Shown piece after piece: positions 45,840-57,166 of a stretch of 64,000 nucleotides of DNA. Below the pieces are notes generated by a model. That model saw only the letters and a list, made by a program, of their open reading frames with translations. It had not been told where the DNA came from and did no database searches. The DNA is from Oncomelania hupensis (Eukaryota; Mollusca; Gastropoda; Littorinimorpha; Pomatiopsidae): the NCBI GenBank assembly GCA_036898135.1, contig CM072516.1, forward strand, positions 20,264,693 to 20,328,692, in the 5' to 3' direction. Both the position numbers and the translations under genes were made by a program. Positions within the stretch are counted from its first letter, which is position 1; every line of letters starts with the position of its first letter.

Positions 45840-46439
45840 TGTTGCGTTGAAACGCGCACGATAGTTCGTGTGTGACGCGAGCGATAGATCTGTTGGTTTT
45901 ATTTTGCAAAGCATGAAATTATAGAGTGTATTTACCTTTGATTTCATTTTGCGTTGTTTTTAGAGGAGGCTTTGTATAGCGTTGGTGATTTTAGTGGGTC
46001 GATATTATTTGAGAATTTTCTAGAGTTGGTTGTTTACGATCGATCGAAGCGTGTGGATAAATCTAGTTGTAACCACAATGCGCTTCCATCCCAAATAAGG
46101 TTGTATGACGTGAGACAGTGATGACGAAGTTAATTTTGATTGGTTGTGGTGCGTTACGCTAGAGTGTCCTAAATTGTTCTGGAGTATAGAGAGACTATAT
46201 AAGTGGGGCACTGTTTTAAAAGGGGTGTGTTGAAAGTGGAAAGTTGAGAGTGCAAAAAGCGATCGTATGCAGTTGTTGATGTTCGCTGCATAAAGTTGAA
46301 AAACTACATACGACGACTCCAACCTTGTTGATGATTGAACGAGTTGCGTGGATAAACGAATCTGAGTTACACCTATCAGGAGGATTCAAGCATTTGGGGC
46401 TGAATCAACTACTGATAAAAATCAACTTCGAGTGTAACA
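45840..46439 (+). repeat. 3' LTR of Gmr1-like copy 1
   Basis: 600 bases from TGTTGCGTTGAAACGCGC to GAGTGTAACA, preceded by the purine tract. Clearly related to the LTRs at 54836-55436 and 57167-57801. The downstream flank is RTE copy C; no TSD can be read because the 5' LTR is truncated. Confidence 0.88.
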
Positions 46440-49400
46440 GGGGGCTGGTGAAGTAGATGTCAACACCATGACCACCACCTTTAAATCAGCTGTGACAGAT
46501 GCCGCCACTGAGATCCTTGGCAAGCACCCAACAAAGAAGAAGCCGTGGATTACACCTGAACTTGTGGACCTGTGTGATAAACGAAGAGAGATAAAAAAAG
46601 AAAAAGAACCCCTCACAGGGAGCTGATGTTTACCGAAAAATCAACAAAGATCAAAGCCAGGAAATAGAGAACAGTCTGAACAAGAACAACAGCAAGCAGG
46701 CCTACCAGACTGTGAAGCGGCTGACAAGTGTTAAACAGCTTAAAGTCTCCACGATCCAAAGCAAGTCTGGCAAATGCCTTACAGAAGAACAAGAAGTCTT
46801 GGACAGATGGACAGAGTACTGCTCTGACCTTTACAACCATACACCAAATGGAGACCCATCAGTTCTAGCATGTCCCGAGAACAGAGAAGAAGAAAACATT
46901 CTCCCAATTCTCAGGGAAGAAGTTGAGGCAGCAGTGCAATCGCAGAAAAAAGGGAAGTCAGCGGGATTGGACAACATACCCGCGGAACTGCTACGAGCAG
47001 AAGGAGAAGCGATGATTGATGCCTTCACCATTATCTGTAACAAGATCTGGCAGAGTGGGGAGTAGCCTACACCATGGACCCAGTCGCTTGTCATCACTCT
47101 TCCCAAAAAAGGTAACCTTCAGGAGTGTGAAAATTACCGTACCATCAGCCTCATCAGCCATCCCAGCAAGGTCCTCCTGAAAATAATACTCAACAGGTTG
47201 AAACCCCAAGCTGAACAAATCATAGCTGAAGAACAAGCAGGATTCAGGGCAGGGCGAAGTACCACTGAACAGATTTTCAACCTCAGAATAATCTGTGAGA
47301 AATACCTATAGCACCAACATCTATATTATGTGTTCATAGACTTCAAAAAGGCGTTTGACCGAGTCTGGCATGCAGCTCTATGGGCAACAATGAAAGTGTA
47401 CAACATCAGCCCTAAACTTATTGAAGCCATCAAAAGCCTGTATGACTGCTACCAGTGCAGTCCTTCATAACAGCGTCATCGGTAACTGGTTCAGAACAAC
47501 AATCGGTGTGCGTCAAGGATGCCTACTCTCTCCAACACTCTTCAACATCTTCCTAGAGCGCATCATGTCAGATGCCCTTGCAGATCACAAAGGCACAGTC
47601 AGCATAGGGGGTAGAACAATCTCCAATCTTCATTTTGCGGATGACATTGATGGATTGGCTGAAGAGGAACAAGAACTTGAACAGCTGGTACAGAGGCTTG
47701 ACACCACCCCCAGAGCTTATGGAATGGAAATAAGTGCAGAGAAGACCAAACTTATGACCAACAACACCAATGGCATCAACACGGACATCAAAGTGCAAGG
47801 CCAATCCCTCAACACAGTGCATATAACAAACACTGGATCACCTCAGGGATGTTGTCTGTCACCTTTTTTATACATTTTGTATACTGACAGTTGTAGAAGC
47901 TCAAGGGAGGGAACTTATCTTGTTAAATTTTCTGATGATGCAGCCTTGTTGTCTCTCCTTATAGGTAAAGAAAGCAGTCATACAGAGAGCTTGGCAGAAT
48001 TTGTTAATTGGTGTGATGATAATTTTTTAGAGTTAAATGTATTAAAAACAAAAGAAATGTATATTGATTTTAGAAGGAAGAAAGATGAGGATGTGAGTAG
48101 TACGATTCATGGCAAGCCTGTTGAAAAAGTGGATGAATTTAAATATTTAGGAACTGTTTTTGATAGTCAATTAAAATGGGACGCCAACACTGCGAACATC
48201 ATAAAAAAAGGCCAACAAAGAATGTATCTTCTTCGTAAACTTAAAAGTTTCTCTGTTAGCTCTATTATTCTTAGCCGTTTTTATCAGTCTTTCATAGAAA
48301 GCTTGTTGTGTTTTTCATTTGTCTGCTGGTTTAACAGCTTTTCTGTACATGATAAGAACAGTCTGCACTCAATAGTAAATATATGTTCAAAAATAATTGG
48401 TGACAGGCAAAGAGACCTGAGTACTTTTTGTGATCAACAAACACTTAGGAGGGCTGTTTCGATTATTTCTATGCCACATCATGCGCTAGCTGAGGAATTT
48501 GTTTTGATGCAATCTGGGAGGAGGTTTAAAATGCCACAGTGCAAGACCGATCGGTATTTAAAATCGTTTGTGCCTCATGCAATACAGTTGATGAACAAGA
48601 GTAAGAACAATTAATGCATAATACTAAAAGTAAAAACAATTAGCCTGATAATAACTAATCTTAGCTGCTTTTTCCTTAATGAATCTTCTACCTTGTTATT
48701 TTTATGCCTGTGTCTGTGTTGAGTGCTGCTGGTGATGTATGCCTGTGTTGGGTAAATGTCTATGAACTGGATGTATGTGTGTGCATGGGCAGTGTGTATG
48801 TGCGGATGGTGTCGGGGGGCTGACGCTGTGTTTTGTGCAAGTTGTTTTGTGCAATGTTGTTATTGTTTGTAGACATCTTCATGTATATCAGATATTGTTG
48901 TGATTTTTTTTAAATTAGAGAGCACTCATACCCCCATTGTAATTGCCAAATCTGGATAAATAAAGTTGTTTGAATTGAATTGAATTGAATTGAATTGAAT
49001 TGAATAGCTTCAAATATTTAGGAGCAATTGTATCAGACAATGGGTCCCGACAGGAAGTCCTCTCCAGGATCACACAAACAACTGTTGCCCTGACAAGGTT
49101 GAAGCCCATTTGGAAAGACAGGACCATTAGTCTACATTCCAAAGTAAGACTGCTGCGCTCCCTTGTCATCTCCATCTTCCTATATGCTTGCAAAGCATGG
49201 ACCCTCACAGCAGATCCACAACGAAGAATACAAAGCATGGAGATGAGGTGCTACAGAAGACTTCTGGGCATTTCCTGTACCCAACACATCACCAACGACG
49301 AAGTCCGACAGACCATCACACAAGCCATTGGACAACACGATGACCTGCCCACAGTGGTGAAGAAACGGAAACTCAGATGGTATGGCCACATCACCAGATC

Positions 49401-49622
49401 ATCAGGCCTTGCAAAGACCATTCTGCAAGGCACAGTGCAAGGAGGTAGAAGAAGAGGGAGACCAAAAAAGATGTGGGAGGACAACATTCGAGAATGGACT
49501 GGTTTGACACTGAGCGAATCCATCAGGGCTCCTGAGGACAGAGAAAGATGGAGTAGGCTGGTTAAACGATCATCTGTGGTGCCCCTACGACCTCCTGGTT
49601 ACGGGACAGGATAGGATAGGAT
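46440..49622 (+). mobile_element. RTE-clade LINE copy C, 5' truncated, split by a Rex1-like LINE
   Basis: Starts within the region after the endonuclease, directly at the end of the Gmr1 LTR, and ends in the (GGATA)n tail (49607-49622). RT blocks GVRQGCLLSPTLFNIF and HFADDIDGLAEE are present, interrupted at 47824-49003. Breaks include TAG near 47063, TAG near 47308 and a deletion near 47447. The C-terminal 49000-49614 part is open (KLRWYGHITRSSGLAKTIL, stop TAG 49612-49614). Its A-run at 47105-47110 has six A, which keeps the frame. Confidence 0.88.
47824..49003 (+). mobile_element. Rex1-like LINE copy 1, 5' truncated
   Basis: Inserted in RTE copy C with a minimal repeat ATA (47821-47823, 49004-49006). 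Encodes the last part of RT (NTGSPQGCCLSPFLYIL, LVKFSDDAALLSLL, VDEFKYLGTVFD, LLRKLKSFSVSSIIL, SFIESLLCFSFVCWFN) to a stop at 48614. The 3' end AATAAAGTTGTTTGAATTG with a (GAATT)n tail is characteristic of Rex1/Babar-type elements by recall. FSDD replaces the commoner YADD. Confidence 0.75.
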
Positions 49623-49794
49623 ATCCCATGTCAAAAATTAATCTAGTTCTGAAATTTACAGGTTGTGTGTAACAACAACAATTTCAGTAGTTTGTCATTG
49701 ATGTGTTTAGATTGAAATGTATTTTTAGTTATGATTCCTAGTTGCTATCCCCAATCAATTTCTTTTTTCTTCTTTTCCCCACTCAATCGCTCCC

Positions 49795-51773
49795 TGTCGC
49801 GTCACCCGAGTGGGTTCCGCGACGTTCAGCTCAAAACAACGAGTGGTGGGATAGAAACTCAAACAAAAGAACTAACACAAAATGCCAGATGAACAATCAC
49901 ACTCTTTTATTCAACAATGACACACACACTCACAGGATAAATGGGATACTAAACCACCCTCAACCCCTATCAAGAACCCCAACCCAGTATCTACTAAACA
50001 ATTACCTCCCTTGTCTAACTGAAAACCCCAGAACTATACACAAACAGAATGCCTACAACAATATGCAACAATAGTAATAATAAATTAAATTTCAGATAAT
50101 TACAATCCCAAGCTGAGTAAACAAACAGCAAATCTTAGAAATTCAAGTCCCTTCACAGTCTCTTAACTGAGCTCAGAATAACTATAGTAGTTGTTCACTG
50201 AAGAGATGGTATATGTTTAGGTTCGTGAATGCGAAACTGTATGTGTGTCGGTGGGGTGTATCCGGGATCCTGAGGCCCTGGTGAAAACCGCCGGTCGTCC
50301 GAAGTAGCAGGTAAGACCCAGCGTTGACGGGGAACCATACCAAGCAGCGGCGCTCACGACGACACAAAGTCGTGGCAGTGGTGGTGGCGGCCTGGTAACG
50401 TCCACACCCACGGTGGCAAAGACGGAAGTAGCAACAGTAGAGAAAGCAATGGTAGAAATAGAACAAGGTAGAAATGGAAGCCCAATCTGTGGACAAATAA
50501 AGGGTCTCACTAGTTCGTCCACAAAATGTAAACATTACATAACAAATGCACCTTCCGCCGGAACGCCATCTTGACCTGTTTATACATACATCTCAATAAT
50601 ATGCAGTTCTTAATTCTATACTTTACATCTCTTCCCTAAAACATAGTTGTTTATATAAATATGCAAAATAATTATTACAATTGCTCTTTCAGTCACACAA
50701 TAGCGATTCGCCTCATCCACACTTCCATCTTCATCACCCCTCTCTACGTTATTGCACATTATCTCCCTTCATTCACGATTACCTCTATCACGCTATAATA
50801 CAAACACGCTTCCCTTATATTCACCACCCTTCTCCAACACAGTACATTGTCTCCCTTCCTTCACATTCATCACCCCTCTCTCTCTCTTTAACATGCATAC
50901 TTCGTTGTCACCATTTGACCCTGGTTTGGCAACAACAACAACGACATTATTCATACACATCTTCAACCAAGAAAATCATATGAAAATCATATAAAAATCA
51001 ACAAACTACTATTCATCAAAATATATCCCTTTCCCCCTCATTCACCATCATTCATTCACGTACGCAGACTCGGAGTGCAACAGCCACTAAGGAAAAGAAT
51101 TGCAGGTTTCAACTCACCTTTTAGGTCCTCGGCTTGTGATACACGTACATACACAACACAACACCAACAGTACAACAAAAGTACAGCACACTGGTTAGTT
51201 GATTGAGAGTATCAAGTTCGTTTCTGGCTAATGCTTAGCTATGCATTGGAACATCTCAATACTTGCGAAGTACTTGAGCATTGGCAGGTGCCCAATCGAG
51301 GGCCACACAGCCTTAAGAAAGAACTCTACATCTATTACTTCCCAATAGATGGCAGTTACAGTCCTCCCACTACATACTTTTAGACATTCTTGTCCCGATG
51401 AGGGCTCAAGACCTTGGGTGGTTCGAAACACAATGAATAAATACCCTTACAGAAGACGTACTCTAACCTGACACACAGTCACAACGTTACTTCTGTCAAA
51501 AAGACTGACTGCTTGCAAAAGCAACCAAAATGACTGTGCTAACCAAATCACATACCAGCACACAGGACAACATCGAGTCCAGCTCAGTAACCCAGTTTCC
51601 CCATGCTATGTATTATGCTCCTTGTGTTAATCACGTGAAACCCATACTTACTTATCTTTCATACGCAGTAAAGAGACTGCCGATTCGACTATGTACACTG
51701 TATCACTAGAGATGTGCAACTCTGCTCGATATATAACTAACTCTAGTACGTGCTGAAAACTCGTGTCGTCACA
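49795..51773 (-). repeat. Long LTR (1979 bp) with adjoining polypurine tract
   Basis: On the minus strand it starts TGTGACGACACG (51773) and ends GACGCGACA (49795). Immediately upstream on that strand (51774-51787) lies AGGGTAAGGGGGAG, a good polypurine tract, so this looks like a 3' LTR rather than a solo one, although almost no internal sequence remains. Related to the plus-strand copy at 55437-57036: both share the AATAAAAGAGTGT and TCTGGCATTT-type U5 stretch and the CAAGATGGCG segment. No gene inside. Confidence 0.7.
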
Positions 51774-51787
51774 CTCCCCCTTACCCT

Positions 51788-51943
51788 CCTCCCGCAATCC
51801 CTTTGTGTACATAAATAGTTTTAATTTTTAAAATGTAATATAATTAATTATTGTGCATGTGAGTATATATTATTTTAATCATGTCCATGTGCTCTTAATG
51901 TTTTTTTCTGGAATAAACTTGCCTTGCCTTCCTAATTTTCATA
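51788..51943 (+). repeat. Possible LINE 3' UTR scrap with pentanucleotide tail
   Basis: Ends GGAATAAACTTGCCTTGCCTTCC, i.e. AATAAA followed by two CTTGC units, like the short pentamer tails of Rex1-type elements elsewhere in this window. No coding sequence. Weak call. Confidence 0.35.
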
Positions 51944-53160
51944 TTCCTGAGGGTTACCTTTATGGAGAAGAGTGATAACAAGTGACTGGGTCCATGATGT
52001 AGGTCACTCCCCATTCTACCACATCTTGTTACAGATAATGGTGAGTGCGTCAATCATCGCTTATCCTCCTGCTTGAAGCAGTGTTCCGCGGGTATGTTGT
52101 CCAATCCCGCTGACTTCCCTTTCTTCAGCGATTGCATTGCTGCCTCAACTTATCGGAGAATTGGGAAGATTTCTTCTCCTTTTCTGTTCTCTGGACATGC
52201 TAAAACTGATGGGTCTCCGTTTGTTGTGTGGTTGTAAAGGTCAGAGCAGTACTCTGTCCATCTGTCCAAGACTTCTTGTTCTTCTGTAAGGCATATGCCA
52301 GACTTGCTTTGGATCGTGGAGACTTCGGGCTGTTTAACACTTGACAACTGCTTGACAGTCTGGTAGGCCTTCTTGCTGTTGTTCTTGTTCAGACTATTCT
52401 CTATTTCCTGACTTTGATCTTCTTTCCAGTTATCCTTTGCTGTGCGCATGCTTGTTCGGATACCATTGTTGATTTTTCGGCAGGAATCAGCTCCCTGTGA
52501 TGTGTTCTCTTTCTTTTTCATCTCTCTTCCTTTATCACACAGATCCAAAATATTAGTTGTGATCCACGGCTTCGTTTTTGGTCGGTGCTTGCCAAGGATC
52601 TCAGTGGCGGCATCTGTCACAGCTGAGTTGAAGTTGGTGGTCATGGTGTTGACATCTACTTCACCAGCTCCCAAAATGAGCAGTGGTGCACATTTCCCTC
52701 CAATTGTGGCCTGAACTATTGCTGCCACCTCTTGGTCTTGCAGTTTGTCCTTGTCGAACTTCAGTCTAGTGCACTTTGATGTTTACTGTCTTCAAGTGGA
52801 GCCGAAAGACATCATTGCGAGATCGTGGTCACTTCCGATGTCTGCTCCTGGAAAAGGGCTTGTCCTGCAAATGTTGATGCATGATCTGAAGCGTTTCTTG
52901 ACCATGATGTTGTCGATCTAGGTGTGATGGTCCCCGCCGGGTCGGTGCCATCGTCGGGATTTTTTGTGGAGACCAAGCGTGTTTGCCAGTAACAGATTGT
53001 TGTATCTGGCAAACTCCAAGAGTCTCAGACCCCTGTCATTTGCCTCATTGTTGCAGTGGGGTAAATCGTTCACATGTGTCTCCCAGTTGTGGTGCACATC
53101 TTGGTCAACCTTGGCATTCCAATCACCTACCACAATGACCATGTCCTTCTTCGCACTTTC
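51944..53160 (-). pseudogene. RTE-clade LINE copy D fragment
   Basis: Minus-strand piece covering late endonuclease to the start of RT: VVGDWNAKVDQDVHHNW (52918-53142 frame), then PLLILGAGEVDVNTM, KKAYQTVKQLSSVKQ and SGICLTEEQEVLDRW (52150-52728). Truncated at both ends, with several frame changes (about 52740-52920). More diverged from copies A-C than they are from each other, so probably older. Confidence 0.85.
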
Positions 53161-53174
53161 TAGGGAAAGAGCCT

Positions 53175-53189
53175 TATTATTATTATTAT

Positions 53190-53266
<77 letters not shown>

Positions 53267-53267
53267 T
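53175..53267. repeat. (TTA)n/(GTA)n microsatellite
   Basis: Five TTA units followed by about 26 TAG units. Produces a poly-valine reading frame that is not a gene. Confidence 0.9.
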
Positions 53268-53394
53268 TGAGGATTATTGAGGATATTTTTTCCTATTATG
53301 ATCTGAAACTCTTTTCTTCTCAAAATATTTTGGACCGTTTTGCGCAAGTTTTAAAGTCTTCAAATTGTCAACCTTCTCCCAAATCCCTAGTATG

Positions 53395-53700
53395 TAAGTT
53401 ATGTTTTTGCCGGTATTGTACATATCTGAAGTTGCAACTGACACAGAAACTGTCTGTAGACCCAGCTTACCTATATGTATCTGAAGTTCCAACTGACACT
53501 GGAGCTGTCTTTAGACCAGCGTTACCTGTAAATATATGAAGTTCGAACTGATAAAGGAACTGTTTGTAAACCAACGTTACCTGTATATATCTAAAATTCC
53601 AACATATCTAAAATTTCAACTTACACAGGAACTGTCTGTAGACCAAGCTTACCTATACATATTTGAAGTTCCAACTGACACAGGAACTGTCTGTAGACCA
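53395..53700 (-). repeat. Minisatellite repeating the lectin exon end and splice donor
   Basis: About five diverged units of roughly 57-60 bases. On the minus strand each holds GGTCTACAGACAGTTCCTGT, then CAGTTGGAACTTCA and a GTAA-type donor. Best units start near 53700, 53645, 53585 (partly deleted), 53525 and 53470. The first unit is part of the exon at 53653-53876. Confidence 0.7.
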
Positions 53701-53876
53701 ACGTAAGCGCAACGACCTTTGACACCAATGTCCATCATTTGGTAGATCACATCCAACTCGTCAGGCGTTTTGGGCATGGCCAGGTCTCCACGCATTCGTT
53801 GACATTCCAGCCTGGCTCCTCGCCACGTCATGTACTTTCGTCTTTCTTCAAAGACGTGGTAGGAAAAGCACTTGTC
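53653..53876 (-). CDS. C-type lectin-like domain exon (partial host gene)
   Basis: Minus-strand exon bounded by a possible acceptor (TTTCAATCCAAAG ending at 53877) and donor (GTAAGC at 53652-53647). It encodes KDKCFSYHVFEERRKYMTW, then GARLECQRMRGDLAMPKTPD and a segment ending AYVGLQ. The pattern Cys-Phe, MTWxGARxxC and GGDLAxP-like fits the N-terminal half of a C-type lectin domain, an extracellular carbohydrate- or ligand-binding fold. The usual WIGL is replaced by AYVGL. The remaining exons are not found here, so it may be an orphan or pseudo-exon. This is the only host-gene-like piece in the window. Confidence 0.6.
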
Positions 53877-53880
53877 CTTT

Positions 53881-54495
53881 GGATTGAAATAGAAAATGAA
53901 GCGTTAAGAGATCAATTGAGTGATGCATAAGTTTTGTTGCTTTAATGGCAACACATTTGGGAAATAAGATTTTGGTGAAATATAAGTTATTGGGATCTTG
54001 CACTTCTACGTTATGGATGACGTGTATATAGCGATTTCTTTTAGTTGTTTTTTTTTTTTAATCACCATAAGCAATTTTTTAATCAACAACAACCAATTAG
54101 GCAAAACAAGATATGACGACACGAGTTTTCGACGCACGCTAAGATTATGCTGTGACAGATTGTTTATGTCTCTGAAAGTGCGATGTGCAAAGTTTGAATC
54201 AGCAGTCTGTATTGCGTAGGTTAATGATAGGAATGTATGGTTTTCACGTGCAAAACACATAGCTCAATGGGTATTAGGGGTCTGAACGGAAATCTGTGCC
54301 TTGTACTGTGGACTGAAAGCAGGTTTAAGCCTCAGAGTCGAGTTGGTAGCTCTTACTATCGGACGGATATTTTGGATGACGTGTGACTGCCACTATCATA
54401 GGATAGAATTAGAGGCATTTCATAAGGGTTGTGTGTCTTGTGTTAGAACCACCCGAGGTCTTGCTCCTTCGTAAGAACAAGAATGACCAAAGTAC
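53881..54495. other. Unassigned sequence between lectin exon and Gmr1 fragment
   Basis: No gene or repeat recognised. If the lectin exon is real, this is upstream intron or flank. A T-rich run lies near 54048-54060. Confidence 0.4.
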
Positions 54496-55436
54496 TGTAA
54501 CTATTCCACCATCTCACAGAAGCCACCTTGACCGTGAGACCCAGCAAGTGCATTATGGGAGCTGACAACGTCGACTTCATTGGACGTTCGATGGAAAAAG
54601 GAGACAATGGAGGATGCACTGGCTCCAGGAAAGCCCACGAGATCACTGTCTTTGACCCTGGGCCGATGACAACCGTAAAGGACGAGGGCATCGTTTCCTT
54701 GCAGATGAAAAACACTGAAAATATTGACAGTATCCAGACAGACTGAGATAAGTTTTAATTCTGGACTTTGTTTGCGTATTGTGTCTCAACGCTGCTGAAA
54801 AAAATTAAGAAAATTTCTTCTTGAGTAGGGGGTTATGTTATGTTAAGACTCGCGCGATCGTGCGTGTGAGACGCGCGCGATGGATCAGATCGTTTTATTT
54901 TGCAAAGCATGCAATAATAGAGTGTTTTTACCTTTGATTTGATTTTACGTTGTTGTTAGAAGAAGCTTTATATAACGTTGATAACTTTAGTTGGTTGATA
55001 TTATTTGAGAATTTTCTAGAGTTGGTTGTTTACTATCGATCGAAGCAGGTGGATAATTCTAGTGGTAACTAGAGACGCTTCCATCCTAAATATGGTTGTA
55101 TGACGTGAGACAGTGATGACGAAATTTGTTCTGATTGGTTAAAATTGTGTCACTCTCGATCATTCGAAAGTTCTCTCGAGTATAGAGAGACTATATATGT
55201 ACCGCACTGTTTGAGATGAGAGAGGATTGTAGTGAGAAAAGTTGAAAAGTTGAGAGTGGAAAAAACGATTGTATGCAGTTGTTGATGTTCGCTGAATAAA
55301 GTTGGTAAACTTCATACAACGACTCCTGTATTGTGGCTGAGTGAACAGGTTGTGTGGAGAAATGAATCTGAGTTACAACTATCAGGATTCAAGCATTGAG
55401 GCTGAATCAACTACTGATAAAACAACGAGTGTAACA
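54496..55436 (+). mobile_element. Gmr1-like copy 3: RT thumb tail, 3' UTR and LTR
   Basis: Begins in the RT thumb (RPSKCIMGADNVDFIGRSME near 54535) and passes directly into the family-specific tail (AHEITVFDPGPMTTVKDEG) with a stop at 54744-54746. Then one 3' UTR unit, a purine tract (TTGAGTAGGGGGTTA) and the LTR (54836-55436). The 5' part is lost. It confirms that the thumb-to-tail junction without RNase H is shared by the family. Confidence 0.8.
54836..55436 (+). repeat. LTR of Gmr1-like copy 3
   Basis: 601 bases, TGTTATGTTAAGACTCGC to CGAGTGTAACA; similar throughout to 45840-46439, with scattered differences. Directly followed by the truncated long LTR. Confidence 0.88.
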
Positions 55437-57036
55437 AGCAGTAGTGGAAGGAATATGACTGCCACCATTTCTGTGTAATTAGGTGTAGAGTCTTTTCTTA
55501 AGGGTGTGTACTCTTTTCTTAGGGACCGCCCAAGGCTCAGTGACCTCGACAGTGCTGAGATGCTCCATGAGCATAGTTTAGCGCATTGAACGAATCATCT
55601 ACTCTCTGCAGATTGTATTGTGTTGTGTCGTGTTGTGGTGAGTGTTTCTATACTTCACAGGCTGAGGACTTGAAGGTGAGTTGGTGCCCAGTATCTCAGT
55701 TTCTTAGTGGCTATGCACTCGGAGCATGCATACGTGAATGAATGATGTTGGATGAGGAAGAAAGGGATATATTCTGTTAAATAGCATTTTTTATATGAGT
55801 TTCTTGTTTGAATATGTAAAATGGAATCATGTTGTTGATGTTGTTGCCAAAATGAGGTCAAGGGTGACGATGAAGTATACATAATAATATTACAGAGAGG
55901 GGTGACGATGTATTATAGTATGCTAGAGGGGGATGAATGTGAGAGAGGAGTGAGGGAAATGAGGTCATGGGTGACGATGTACTATAGTATGTAGAGGGGT
56001 GATGAAGGTGAGAGAGAGGATGAATCAAGATTGTTGACTAGAAATGGAATTATAATGTGCATTTGTATGAACAATCATGTTTATGAGAAGGTATATAAAT
56101 TATAGAATTGTGAATTGTTGTAATGCATTAATAAACAGGTCAAGATGGCGGACGGCAGAAGGAGTTATTTCAAATGTATTGTTTACTTTTATTGAGGTAG
56201 CTTAGTAAGACGATTTATTTGTTGACCAGAATTGGACCTACTTGCTGTACTTGCTGTACTTGCTGTACCTTCTGTACTTGCTGTCAATTCCACTGCTACT
56301 TCTGTTGCTGTTCCCCCATTCTGGCGTCTGGGTGCTGCACTGAGACGGTTGCGTAATCATCGCCGCCTGGGCACTTCGAGAACCCTGACGACCGGGAGAT
56401 GACCGCCTGGGTTTTCCGCATATGGCACAGCGCACTTTCACAGCCATACACACTTACATTACACGCAAATAAAAGATACTACATATCCAGTGAAGTTTCG
56501 AGCAGTGTGCCTTTACTATATTTGTGTTAGTTGCATCGATCGGTGATTTTCTGGAAAGGCAAGGGTTGTGGGTCCAGATAAGGGTTGTGGGTGGTTTAGA
56601 ATTCCCTTCCATACAACATTAGACATTCTTCCTCCATTTCCTCTTTTAAATCACAGTTACAAGCATACCTCTTTATGAAATATTTCAATTAATCATATAC
56701 AAGAGAGTGTAAGCAGGTGTGTGTGCTTGTTTTTTTATTTATTTTTTTCATAGTTGTTCAGCTGTATTTGTACATATGTATATTTTGTATCTTTTGTCCA
56801 GTTTTGTCTGTCTTGTCTTCCCATTGCCCCAACCCCTTGCGCACCCTGATCCTTAAGCTAAGGCGCCTTACAAATGACGAACATTATTATTATTATTCTC
56901 TTGTATGTTTGTGTGTTGAATAAAAGAGTGTAAGTGTTCATCTGGCATTTGTGTTTGTTTTGTTTTAGTTTGAGTTCGATTCCTAACACTCGCTGTTTGA
57001 GCTGAAATTCACTGAACCCATTCGGGTGACGTGACA
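55437..57036 (+). repeat. Long LTR, 5' truncated, related to 49795-51773
   Basis: Plus-strand copy ending CGGGTGACGTGACA. Shares with the minus-strand LTR a GTTGTGTTGTG segment followed by a GAGGACTTGAAGGTGAGTT donor-like site, the GGGTGACGATG runs, TCAAGATGGCGG (56140), and AATAAAAGAGTGTAAGTGTT with the U5 end. The beginning of U3 is missing at the junction with the Gmr1 LTR. The MCMAVKVRCAIC frame inside it (56238-56453, minus) is not convincing as a gene. Confidence 0.65.
56240..56283. repeat. Short tandem repeat of a 9-base unit
   Basis: About five units of CTTGCTGTA (one altered to CTTCTGTA). Lies within the long LTR. Confidence 0.75.
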
Positions 57037-57166
57037 TTTCTGTGTTGAGATAAGATAAGATAAGACAACTTTATTATCTTTTACAAGAAATTACATTGTG
57101 GTGTGCAATTACAATCAACAAGGAATAAACATCACAATAATAATAACAACAATCATAATGACAATG
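57037..57166 (-). mobile_element. Rex1-like LINE copy 2, 3' UTR part (left of the Gmr1 insertion)
   Basis: On the minus strand this is a LINE 3' end: AATAAAGTTGTCTTATC followed by a (TTATC)n tail (57044-57064). It continues at 62841 after the 5-base duplication CAATG (57162-57166, 62841-62845) created by the Gmr1 insertion. Confidence 0.65.

Larger units (their letters stand above)
29352..46439 (+). mobile_element. Gmr1-like Ty3/gypsy element copy 1, expanded to 17 kb by nested insertions
   Basis: Plus-strand order: truncated 5' LTR, primer-binding region, gag, protease, integrase, RT, short C-terminal tail, polypurine tract, 3' LTR. Removing the insertions at 31322-33770, 33801-35443, 38004-44435 and 44617-45702 leaves about 5.5 kb, the size of the young copy at 57167-62840. 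Integrase lies before RT, as in Gmr1-like elements. Coding parts have many stops and frame changes. Confidence 0.85.

Noticed and set aside
50182..50994. Overlapping frames of about 80-117 codons on both strands
   Set aside because: They lie inside a long LTR and are biased by low-complexity composition; no motif.
53188..53267. CRISPR-like array or structured repeat
   Set aside because: Simple TAG microsatellite with no spacers; the genome is eukaryotic.
54006..54260. 84-codon minus-strand frame
   Set aside because: AT-rich, no recognisable domain, no splice or start support; could be chance.
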